DNA of 56,155 nucleotides, from NCBI GenBank assembly GCA_947645965.1, contig CANSES010000006.1, positions 1-56,155 on the forward strand, given 5' to 3'. Shown one piece after another: positions 17,088-24,425 of the stretch. Both the position numbers and the translations under genes were made by a program. This stretch comes from an uncultured Enterorhabdus sp. (GTDB taxonomy: Bacteria; Actinomycetota; Coriobacteriia; Coriobacteriales; Eggerthellaceae). Each line of letters starts with the position of its first letter. The first letter of the stretch is position 1. Under the pieces are notes generated by a model. The model was not told where the DNA came from, ran no database searches, and saw only the letters and a program-made list of their open reading frames with translations.

Positions 17088-18029
17088 CTAGCCCGCGATG
17101 TCCATCAGCGTGCGCTTGACGAGCGTACGGGCGATGTCCACCTTGTAGGCGTTCTTGCCCAGGGGCTTGGCCACCGACACCGCCGCCTCGCCGGCCTTCG
17201 CGGCCGCGTCAGCCGTCACGCCGCCGGCCACAGCCTCCTCGGCCTCCTTCGAGCGCCAGGGCGCCGGGTGAACGCCGCCGAGTACCACGCGGGTGGCTCC
17301 GTCGGCGGTTTGGGCCACGGCACAGTTCACCACGGGAAAATCGATGGACTTGCGCAGGGCGAACTTCTGGAAGGCGCTCTTGGCGGCCTTGGGCACGCGG
17401 AACTCCTTCACCACTTCCCCATCCTCCAACACGTTGGAGCGATGCCCGTGGGCACCGAAGAACTCCTCGGCCGGCACCTCGCGCTTGGTGGTGACCACCG
17501 TGGCCCCCAGGGCCACAAGCGCCGGCGCCGTGTCGTGGGACGAGGAGGCGAAGCAGCCGTTATCGTCGCCGAAGATGGAGTGGTAGCGGTTGTCGCCGAT
17601 GCGGGCCGGACAGGTCGCCCCGCCCTTGCGCTTGCAGTGGAAGCGATCGTCGGGCACGCGGAAGTACCAGCAGCGGTGCATCTGGCAGATGTTCCCGCCG
17701 AGCGTGCCCATGTGCCGGATGGTAGGCGATGCCACGCGCCCGGCTGCCTGGGCAAGGGCCGCGGCGTGGGTCTTCACCAGGTCGCTCTCGGCCACATCGG
17801 CCAGCTTGGCCAGAGCGCCGATGCGCAGCGCATCTCCCTCCTCGGCGATGCCGTCCATGTCGGGGATGGCCTTCAGGTCGATGACGCACTCGGGGTACTC
17901 GGGGAAGATCTCGTCCTTCAGGGTTCCCAGAAGGTCGGTACCTCCGGCCATGACCCAGGCCGTCCCGTTCTTCGCCTCATTCGCCGCCTCATCGGCCGAG
18001 GAGGCCTGCATATGCTTGAAATGCTTCAT
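17088..18029 (-). CDS. FAD subunit of molybdo-hydroxylase with four-Cys [4Fe-4S] loop
   Basis: The protein has 313 residues. The FAD_binding_5 fold is seen in WVMAGGTDLLGTLKDE, SPTIRHMGTLGGNI and a C-terminal CO_deh_flav_C-like domain with VLGGVHPAPWRS. After GTLGGNI comes a loop with Cys at residues 115, 120, 132 and 140 (CQMHRC, FHCKRKGGATC). A comparable insertion carries a [4Fe-4S] cluster in the beta subunit of 4-hydroxybenzoyl-CoA reductase and in PaoB. The subunit passes electrons between the [2Fe-2S] partner and FAD. It follows the Moco subunit gene by 18 bases. Export would be by hitchhiking on the Tat signal of the small subunit. Confidence 0.9.
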   Translation of the reverse strand: MKHFKHMQASSADEAANEAKNGTAWVMAGGTDLLGTLKDEIFPEYPECVIDLKAIPDMDGIAEEGDALRIGALAKLADVAESDLVKTHAAALAQAAGRVASPTIRHMGTLGGNICQMHRCWYFRVPDDRFHCKRKGGATCPARIGDNRYHSIFGDDNGCFASSSHDTAPALVALGATVVTTKREVPAEEFFGAHGHRSNVLEDGEVVKEFRVPKAAKSAFQKFALRKSIDFPVVNCAVAQTADGATRVVLGGVHPAPWRSKEAEEAVAGGVTADAAAKAGEAAVSVAKPLGKNAYKVDIARTLVKRTLMDIAG

Positions 18030-18047
18030 GTCGTATCCTCCTTCGCC

Positions 18048-20345
18048 TTACGCCTGCTGGGCGGCCAGCACCGCCAGCACCTTGTCGGGGGTGAAGGGCT
18101 GCATGGTGATGAAGTCGCCGCCCGTGGCATTCTGGATGGCGAGCCCCACGAGCCCCGCGTTGGTATGGGCATGGGCCACGCCCGTGGAGCCGTAGGCGCC
18201 GCCGCCCATGCGAGTCTCCACCGGCACCGGGTCGATCTTGGGCTGATCGAGGGCCGTGGGCACCTTGTAGTCGTACATGTTCCCGTTCAGAAGCACGCCG
18301 GTGTTCTCGTCCCAGATGAGCTCCTCGCGCAGCGCGCGGCCCTCGGCCTGGGTGAGCGCCATCTCCAGCTGGCCCAGGGCCGACGCCGGGCGGATGACCT
18401 TGCCGAAATCGTGGGCGGCCACATAGTCGAGCACTTCCACCAGCCCGGTCTCCGGATCGACCGCCACCTCGCAGAAGTCCACGTTCATAGTGCGCACGAC
18501 ATCGTTCTGGAAGGGGGTCTCGGGCTTGCCGCAATACCCCACGGCCAGCTGGCCGATGCCCACGATGGGCATCTGCTGGGCAGGGTCGGCCTTCAGGGTG
18601 ATCATCGAGTCCACGAGGTCCACCTCGTCGGGGGTCACGCCGAACAGCGACGCACCCGTGGCGAGGATCTGGGCCTTCAGCTGCACCGCCGCCTCCTTGG
18701 CCGCCCAGGTGACCGAGCTGCCACGGTCAGCCGCGTCGCCCTGCTGCCAGTTGTTGTAGTTCGGGGCGTAGTAGACGATAACGTCCTCGGGCTTCATGCC
18801 CATCTCCTCGGCGATGACGAGCTGGGCCGCGTCGGGCCAGTAGGTGCCGATGAGGGCCTCGGCGTACGGCATGTAGATCTTACCGTCCACGCCCATGCGC
18901 AGATTGATGTTATAGGAGATCATGCCCCAGGTCATCGACCAGCAGGCGCGGGCCGCCACACCGTGCAGACGGCCGTCCTCCAGCGTCTTTACACCGGGAG
19001 CGTGCCACTTCCCGTCCCAATCGAAGGCCTTCTTGCCCGCCTCCATGCAGGCGGAAAGCGAGGGATCGGTCACCTTCACGTTCTTCATGATGACGTCGGT
19101 GATGGGCATGTTCAGGGCGTTGGCAATATGCGCGAAGGCCAGGTTCACCGGCTCCCACATGTCCTTGCCCGGATCGGCCGTGGTGCAGGCGCCGTTGGTG
19201 ACGTAGTAGGCCATATCCGAGTAGATGTTCGGGCATACGGTGGACTTGAAGGCCTGCGCGTTGGGCGGCAGCACCAAGTGTCCGTGGGTCTTGTCGCCGT
19301 AGCCGCCGCGGGCGCCGGACTGGTGCACGTTGCGCTGCTGCACGGCCACGAGCGTGCCGTCGTCGTTGAAGCCGATGCGGCCGGTGATGTAGGTCTGGGG
19401 CACGGCGGCGTCGAAGGACTGGCGCCGGGTGTTCACGAAACGCACGGGCACCCCACCGAGGCACTTGGAGAGCAGGGGCGCCAGCTGCGCACCGCGCTTC
19501 TCCACGAAGTCGCAGTAGCGGGAAGCCATGTACGGCGTGAGCGCGCGGAACTTGTCGGCGTGGGAGCCGAAGCCCATGTAGGCCGACACGATGGGGCCGT
19601 TGCTCGGGAAGTGCGCGTGGTTGGTGACGTAGCACATCTTCTCGCCGTCGGGGTTGCCCCACGGGTCGTTGGCCCAGTAGCTGAAGTAGGCCGGCGGCAT
19701 GGAACGGAACTGGCTCCACATGGGGCGGCCGTACTCGATCATGGCCACGTGATCGGCAGCCGCCAGGCCCTCCTCCACGTTGCCGCTCTCCCACTCCACC
19801 GGTGCGCCGAAGGTGTTGCCGGTCATGTTGGAGTCGGGGTTCATCTCGGGCCTCAGGATGGGCGCGCCGGGCTTGGCGGCCTCGCGGGCGTCCAGGATGA
19901 AGGGCAGCGCCTCCCAGTCGACCTTCACGGCGTCCAGAGCACGCTTGCAGGTCTCCTCGTTCACGGCCACCACGACCACGCCCACCTCGTCGCCCTCGAA
20001 CTCGGCCTCATCGCCCAGAAGCGGGCTCGCGCCGAACTCGTAGTAGCTGGGGCGGTACTTGGGCATGGAGGCGATCTCCTCGTCCTCGTAGGTGAGCACG
20101 AGCTTCACGCCCTCGATTCTCTCGGCCTCGGAGATGTCGAGCCCGGTGATCTTCGCATGGCCGTAGGGGGAATGCAGGGCCATGGCCGTCAGCGCGCCCT
20201 CCTCCCACAGATCGGTGGGGTACACCGCCGCGCCCGAGATCATATCCCAGGACTGGCGGCCAGGATGGTCCCACGTGCCAACGTACTTGAAGTCGGTGCG
20301 GTCGTCGTTGACGCCCGACAGGATGGACTCGCACTTCTCTCCCAT
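18048..20345 (-). CDS. Divergent Moco-binding large subunit, xanthine dehydrogenase/PaoC family
   Basis: The protein has 765 residues, a normal PaoC-type length. It fits the aldehyde oxidase/xanthine dehydrogenase fold: an N-terminal a/b hammerhead (VKLVLTYEDEEIA, GDEVGVVVVAVNEET), RGSSVTWAAKEA and EVAVDPETGLVEVLDYVAAHDFGKVI. Three signatures are altered. GGGFGGK is replaced by MGFGSHADK (257-265). The GAxRGFG loop is GACTTADPG (385-393). The C-terminal GVGE motif, whose Glu is the catalytic base, reads AYGSTG with Ser720. The start codon shares one base with the small-subunit stop (TAATG). It probably handles an unusual substrate or reaction, which I cannot name. Confidence 0.85.
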   Translation of the reverse strand: MGEKCESILSGVNDDRTDFKYVGTWDHPGRQSWDMISGAAVYPTDLWEEGALTAMALHSPYGHAKITGLDISEAERIEGVKLVLTYEDEEIASMPKYRPSYYEFGASPLLGDEAEFEGDEVGVVVVAVNEETCKRALDAVKVDWEALPFILDAREAAKPGAPILRPEMNPDSNMTGNTFGAPVEWESGNVEEGLAAADHVAMIEYGRPMWSQFRSMPPAYFSYWANDPWGNPDGEKMCYVTNHAHFPSNGPIVSAYMGFGSHADKFRALTPYMASRYCDFVEKRGAQLAPLLSKCLGGVPVRFVNTRRQSFDAAVPQTYITGRIGFNDDGTLVAVQQRNVHQSGARGGYGDKTHGHLVLPPNAQAFKSTVCPNIYSDMAYYVTNGACTTADPGKDMWEPVNLAFAHIANALNMPITDVIMKNVKVTDPSLSACMEAGKKAFDWDGKWHAPGVKTLEDGRLHGVAARACWSMTWGMISYNINLRMGVDGKIYMPYAEALIGTYWPDAAQLVIAEEMGMKPEDVIVYYAPNYNNWQQGDAADRGSSVTWAAKEAAVQLKAQILATGASLFGVTPDEVDLVDSMITLKADPAQQMPIVGIGQLAVGYCGKPETPFQNDVVRTMNVDFCEVAVDPETGLVEVLDYVAAHDFGKVIRPASALGQLEMALTQAEGRALREELIWDENTGVLLNGNMYDYKVPTALDQPKIDPVPVETRMGGGAYGSTGVAHAHTNAGLVGLAIQNATGGDFITMQPFTPDKVLAVLAAQQA

Positions 20346-21064
20346 TAGTTGCCTCCCTTCATGGCGGCGGCAGCCTCGGTGATGGCCTGCACATGGCGGC
20401 TGTAGGTGCCGCAACGGCAGATGTTGCCGGCCAGCTCCTCGCGGATCTGCTCCTCGGTGGGCTCGCCGTACTTCTCGATGATGTACTTGGCCACGGTGAA
20501 CTGGCCGGGCGTGCAGTAGCCGCACTGGGCCGCATCGGCCTTGGCGTAGGCTTCCACCAAGGGGCGATAGCGCTCGTCGGCAGCGATGCCCTCGGAGGTC
20601 TCGATGGCCTTGCCCTCGCACTGAACGGCGAGCGTCGTGCAGGCCAGCGCCGGCACCCCATCGATGAGCACGGTGCAGCTGCCGCAGCCGCCGCGATCGC
20701 ACATCTCCTTGGCGCCGCCGTGCAGATCGGTGGCTCGAAGCAGGGTCTCGCGCAGGGTCCACTGGGGCTCCACCTGCACCTTGATCTCGTTGCCGTTGAT
20801 GGTGAGGGTGGCGCACTGGGGAATGCCGCAGTTAGCACCGGGGTGCGATTCCTCGAAGTGCTTGACCAGCGCATCGTAGTCCGTGGTTTTCTGGCCGCAC
20901 ACCGGGCAGGTGTACACGAAGTCCGTGACGGTCACGGTCTGTGCCACCGCTTCCTCAGGCACGCCGAGCACGCTGCCGATACCGAGCCCGGCGACCCCGG
21001 CGGCAATGCCCGCCAAACCGCCGGCCTTGAAGAAGTCGCGACGGGACACGTTGCTCATCGTCAT
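20345..21064 (-). CDS. Tat-exported [2Fe-2S] subunit with C2H2 zinc finger
   Basis: The protein has 239 residues. A Tat signal is present: SRRDFFKAGGLAGIAAGVAG, ending near EEAVA. Next comes a C2H2-like finger, C-x2-C-x12-H-x4-H, beginning YTCPVCGQ and ending HFEESH. Then follows the standard small subunit of molybdo-hydroxylases: a plant-type [2Fe-2S] domain (CDRGGCGSC...C) and the C-terminal cluster domain (CGYCTPGQF and ICRCGTY). Other members, such as PaoA, lack the finger as far as I know. The ATG at 21064 has AAGGAGG ahead; a second ATG two codons on is also possible. This is the first gene of the operon, 36 bases after the inferred transcription start. Confidence 0.9.
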   Translation of the reverse strand: MTMSNVSRRDFFKAGGLAGIAAGVAGLGIGSVLGVPEEAVAQTVTVTDFVYTCPVCGQKTTDYDALVKHFEESHPGANCGIPQCATLTINGNEIKVQVEPQWTLRETLLRATDLHGGAKEMCDRGGCGSCTVLIDGVPALACTTLAVQCEGKAIETSEGIAADERYRPLVEAYAKADAAQCGYCTPGQFTVAKYIIEKYGEPTEEQIREELAGNICRCGTYSRHVQAITEAAAAMKGGN

Positions 21065-21106
21065 ACTCCTCCTCCTTCTCTTCTCGTCGTCGTTATTGAC
21101 GTTCTC

Positions 21107-21171
21107 AGCATAAGAAGGAGAAGGGGTAGGCGCATTACACCAAAGGGGTAGCCCCGAGGGGTATTTTGGGG
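21107..21171 (-). promoter_or_regulatory. Molybdo-hydroxylase operon promoter with LuxR/NarL-type dyads
   Basis: On the coding strand, TACCCCTTTGGTGTAATG (21133-21150) matches 15 of 18 bases of the dyads at 12977 and 26354. Exactly 20 nt farther on is TATGCT (21107-21112), a -10-like box about 40 bases before the ATG at 21064. Just upstream, TACCCCTCGGGGCTA forms a second dyad, and CCCCAAAATACCCC extends it. No good -35 is seen, which fits activator-dependent transcription. The likely activator is the LuxR protein encoded next door. Confidence 0.65.
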
Positions 21172-21203
21172 AAGGAGGGAGGTAATACAAGGGGCAAGAG
21201 GAA

Positions 21204-21325
21204 GGCGGCCGGCTGGGGCGAGGGGGTCCGCGCGCAGATTCCGCAGCGACTGGAACAGCCCAGTGGGCTGTTCCACCAAGCGAGGACTGCCCGAGCACGG
21301 CGCCCCCTCGCCCCAGCCGGCCGCC
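21204..21325 (+). other. Nested palindromic element, copy A
   Basis: A perfect 23-bp inverted repeat (21204-21226 with 21303-21325) encloses a second perfect 11-bp hairpin (GGAACAGCCCA / TGGGCTGTTCC, 21252-21274). The unpaired segments are CGCGCGCAGATTCCGCAG (21229-21246) and AAGCGAGGACT-N4-GAGCACGG (21278-21300). Copy B at 44393-44523 has the same architecture and unpaired segments but different stem sequences. It starts 16 bases after the LuxR gene stop codon and sits upstream of the hydroxylase promoter. It may be an RNA, a mobile palindrome or a terminator-like element. Confidence 0.8.
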
Positions 21326-21340
21326 GGAGGGACGAATCCC

Positions 21341-23944
21341 CTACAGCGAACCCTCTTCCCTCAGCAGGGCCACAGCCTGCATCTTCGAGTGCACGCCGAG
21401 CTTGGCGTACACGTTGCCGAGGTGCTTCTTCACCGTCTCGCGGGACACCACGAGCGCTTCGGCGGCTTCGGCCACCGAGGCTCCCCCGGCCACGATGCGC
21501 AAGCACTCCAACTCGCGCTCGGTGAGCAGGTCTGCGCAGGTCCGGCGCGGGCGCACAGCCTCGTCGACGACGCACACGATAGCGGCGTCATCAGCCGCAC
21601 CCTCCTCCCCGGCCGCCTCGGGCGCGCGCAGCAGGTCGGCCACCGCCCGCATCTCGGAAGCGTACTCGGCAAAGGCCTGGACAAGGCCGCTCTCCCGCGA
21701 CAGGGCGTAGGCCTCGCGCACGAGACGGCGGGCGGCGGCGTGGCGGCCGGCACGGGCGGCCACGAGGGCCACAAGGCAGCACGCCCTCACCTTCAGAGCA
21801 AAGTCCTGGGTCTGAACCGCATCGACGAGCACCGCCCCGCGCTCCCAAGCATCCTCATCGCCCATGCAAAAGGAGCAAGCCAGATCGAAAAGGCCCGCAC
21901 GTCCGGTGCGAAGGTCCGCGCCCACCCGCTCGCGAATCTGGGGACGGAAGGCGGCGCACCAGTCGCGCACCATGGGAAGAGTTGGCATGATGCCGCAGAC
22001 CGATTCCGCATCGGCGCGCCAGGCGGCGAGAAACTCGTCTCGGGCCGTTGCGGCACCGGCAGCATAGGCCACCTTCGCCGCGATGCCGTTGAGCTCCGCG
22101 GTGTTCGCAGCTACCGCCTCGGAAGCCGTCTGCGCCCGATAGCGCTCCCGCTCGCAGGCGAATCCCTCGATATCTCCCCGCTCGTAAGCCGTCACGGCCA
22201 AGGCGGCGTAGGCCAGGGCGAGCATGGGCTTGCGCGGACGCTCCCGCTCGCTGTACAGGGAAAGAGCGCGCTCGGCCAGCATCTCGGCGTCGGTGAGGTG
22301 CCCGATGAGCGCCGAGAAGATGGCGGCATTGGAAAGCGCGGAGCACGTGAGGTTGGCATTGCCGATGTCCTGCTGGAGTTCCACCGCCTCGCGAAACCCC
22401 TCGACCGCCCCCACCGGATCCTCCGTCCACCGGGACGAGGCGAGCACCTGGGTCATCATACCCCGCAGGTAGCGCTCCTCGGCGGGCAAGAAGCACAGGG
22501 CCTTCTCAGCGAAGCGGCCGCTCTCATCGCTGCGACGGTTGAACGACGCCACGAAGGCCTTCTGCACCATGCAGAAGGCGAACAGGAAGTCCTCGCCCTC
22601 CTTCAGCGACAAAAGCGCCTGGTGGATGAGCTCGTTGGAGAGGACCGCATCGCCCGCGAGGGCCGCTGGCATGGCGGCCACGGCGCACAGGAAAGGCCGC
22701 TCGCGCAGAAAGTCGTGAGGAAGGAGCAGCGCCCAGCGCAGCACCGTGCCCTGCTCGTCGTTCATGTAGAGCGCCTTCCACCGCGCGACGATGATGTCGG
22801 CGATGCCGTCCCAGTCGCGCATCCAGAACGACAGCCCCACCGCCGTGTCGTCGAAGCCGCGATCCAGATACCACTGGCGGGCGGCCACGGCGCAGGCGCG
22901 GGCGTCCCCATCGGGCATGCGCCTCAAGTTCGCGCGGAGCGCATCTAGGAGCATCTTGTGGTAGCGGTACCAATCCCCCTCGTCAGCCCCGGTGATGCGC
23001 TGGACGAACAGCCCTTGGGAGATGAGCCGGTCGGCGCACTCGCGTACTTGAAAGGGCTCGAGGCCCGTCACCACCGCCGCCAAATCCACGGAGAACGAGT
23101 CCACGACGCTCGTCTTCACCATGAAGTCGAGCAGGGGCGCCTCCAGACCGCCGAGCACTTCCTCGAACAAATACGCGCTCACATCGTCGCCGGCCCGGGC
23201 GAGCGCGGACGCCACCTCGGTGCCCGACCCGTCGGCGCAGCACAGTTCCACCAGACGGCAGCCGGCCGCCCAGCCCTGGGTAGCCGCGTCCAAGCGCGCG
23301 GCATCGTCGTCGTCAAGCGCCACGCCGGCCCGGGCGAACAGCACACGCTGCTCGCCCGGAGTCAGGCGCAGATCGGCCTGGGACAGCTCGCCGAGGCCGC
23401 CGGCCATGCGCAGCTTCGCCAGGGGAAGGCGCACGGGAACCCGGGAGGTCATGACCAGGTGGAAGGTCGCGGGAAGGTTGCGCAGCAGATAGGCCAGGCC
23501 GTCGGAGAGCAGCGGCGCGTCCTGCACCGCATGCACGTCCTCCAGCACGAGCACGCGATGGGCGCCGTCGGCGGCCACGGCCTGAATCAGGCGGGCAAGC
23601 GCATCGTGGGCCTCCCCCGCATCGGACCAGTTGACATCCTGGACGCTCAGGGGCATATCAAGCGCAGGATCGGCCTCCTCCAACGCGGATACGGCCATAC
23701 TCCAGAAACGCAGGGGATCGGCATCGTCCTCGTCCAGCGAGCACCAGGCCACCGCCTTGTCGCAGGAGGCGGCCCATTGGGCCACCGCTGTGGTCTTCCC
23801 GAAGCCGGCGGGCGCTACCACGCAGGTCAGAGGCCGCGCGCAGGCACCTTCCAAAACGCGCGCCGTCCGCGGTCGCACGAGGGCATCGGCAGCCACCTGC
23901 GGACGGCGGATCTTCGTCGGCAGTATCGTGCATCCCACGCTCAT
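21341..23944 (-). CDS. MalT-like STAND ATPase with LuxR-type DNA-binding domain
   Basis: The protein has 867 residues. The N-terminal NTPase has Walker A APAGFGKTT near residue 50, Walker B-like VLVLEDVHAV and VMTSRVPVRLPLAKLR typical of MalT-family STAND proteins. A long helical-repeat region (residues about 380-780) probably senses a ligand. The C-terminus is a GerE/LuxR helix-turn-helix (LTERELECLRIVAGGASVAE, VSRETVKKHLGNVYAKL). Such proteins oligomerise on ATP and inducer binding and then activate promoters. The ATG at 23944 has GGAGGAG eight bases ahead. It is the last gene of the mocA operon and the prime candidate to bind the shared dyads at both operon promoters. Confidence 0.9.
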   Translation of the reverse strand: MSVGCTILPTKIRRPQVAADALVRPRTARVLEGACARPLTCVVAPAGFGKTTAVAQWAASCDKAVAWCSLDEDDADPLRFWSMAVSALEEADPALDMPLSVQDVNWSDAGEAHDALARLIQAVAADGAHRVLVLEDVHAVQDAPLLSDGLAYLLRNLPATFHLVMTSRVPVRLPLAKLRMAGGLGELSQADLRLTPGEQRVLFARAGVALDDDDAARLDAATQGWAAGCRLVELCCADGSGTEVASALARAGDDVSAYLFEEVLGGLEAPLLDFMVKTSVVDSFSVDLAAVVTGLEPFQVRECADRLISQGLFVQRITGADEGDWYRYHKMLLDALRANLRRMPDGDARACAVAARQWYLDRGFDDTAVGLSFWMRDWDGIADIIVARWKALYMNDEQGTVLRWALLLPHDFLRERPFLCAVAAMPAALAGDAVLSNELIHQALLSLKEGEDFLFAFCMVQKAFVASFNRRSDESGRFAEKALCFLPAEERYLRGMMTQVLASSRWTEDPVGAVEGFREAVELQQDIGNANLTCSALSNAAIFSALIGHLTDAEMLAERALSLYSERERPRKPMLALAYAALAVTAYERGDIEGFACERERYRAQTASEAVAANTAELNGIAAKVAYAAGAATARDEFLAAWRADAESVCGIMPTLPMVRDWCAAFRPQIRERVGADLRTGRAGLFDLACSFCMGDEDAWERGAVLVDAVQTQDFALKVRACCLVALVAARAGRHAAARRLVREAYALSRESGLVQAFAEYASEMRAVADLLRAPEAAGEEGAADDAAIVCVVDEAVRPRRTCADLLTERELECLRIVAGGASVAEAAEALVVSRETVKKHLGNVYAKLGVHSKMQAVALLREEGSL

Positions 23945-23993
23945 CCCCGTCACTCCTCCTCGCATGCCTGCTCCCCAGTCCCCGGCTCTCCCG

Positions 23994-24425
23994 CTATTCT
24001 ACCACCGTCAACAGCGCCCGGGAAAGCACCGTAGCCGGCAACTCGACGCAGCCCTTGCGGGTGCGCCCCACTTCCAGGCCGCCGAGCAGAGTGCATACAT
24101 CCTCGCCGGTGAGCGCACAGGCATCGGCGGCGGCCATGCCCTCGGCAGCCTCCATGAGCGCGTCGGCGGCAGCCAGGCACAGCGTGCAGGCATAGCCGTC
24201 GAAGGCGGCCCTCTCGACGACCCATCCGCGTGCGCCATCGCGTCTCAGGCGCACGCGCACCTCCAACTCGTCGCCGCAGAACGGGTTGTCGCCCCGTGCG
24301 CTCGCCTCACGAACCTCCTCCGCCCCGCCCGGGGAGGCTGCCGCAAACGCCAGTGCCTCAAAGCCCCGGTGCGCCACCTTGCGGCTGCGACGGGCAATGG
24401 CGTCATCGTCGACGGTCACAGTCAC
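23994..24425 (-). CDS. SufU-like scaffold / sulfur-acceptor protein
   Basis: The protein has 143 residues. Its order of motifs matches SufU/IscU: NPFCGDEL (Cys50, Asp52), GYACTLCLAAADALMEAAEG (Cys80) and RKGCVELPATVL (Cys126). These are the zinc/cluster ligands in SufU, which takes persulfide sulfur from SufS-type desulfurases. Its start overlaps the cysteine desulfurase stop by 4 bases (ATGA), so the two are translationally coupled. Placed between the desulfurase and the LuxR regulator, it may serve sulfuration of Moco or Fe-S assembly for the exported enzyme instead of general cluster assembly. That dedicated role is inference. Confidence 0.8.
   Translation of the reverse strand: MTVTVDDDAIARRSRKVAHRGFEALAFAAASPGGAEEVREASARGDNPFCGDELEVRVRLRRDGARGWVVERAAFDGYACTLCLAAADALMEAAEGMAAADACALTGEDVCTLLGGLEVGRTRKGCVELPATVLSRALLTVVE

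Noticed and set aside
18048..20345. Calling the large subunit a xanthine dehydrogenase
   Set aside because: The canonical purine-binding and catalytic residues are not found, and the operon resembles exported PaoABC more than cytoplasmic XDH. A nearby purine permease at 44546 is too distant to count as support.
16908..20348. Very long open frame on the plus strand opposite the molybdo-hydroxylase genes
   Set aside because: Its translation is His-, Gly-, Arg- and Val-rich with no motif, and it is exactly antisense to genes with clear domains. High GC with codon-position bias keeps the opposite frame open. The same holds for 27083-31204 except its last 108 codons, which are the real ybjQ gene.
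21252..21274. Simple intrinsic terminator for the LuxR gene
   Set aside because: The inner hairpin lacks a T tract, and it is enclosed in a 23-bp outer stem with conserved loops shared with a second copy. A terminator function is possible but does not explain the conserved unpaired bases.
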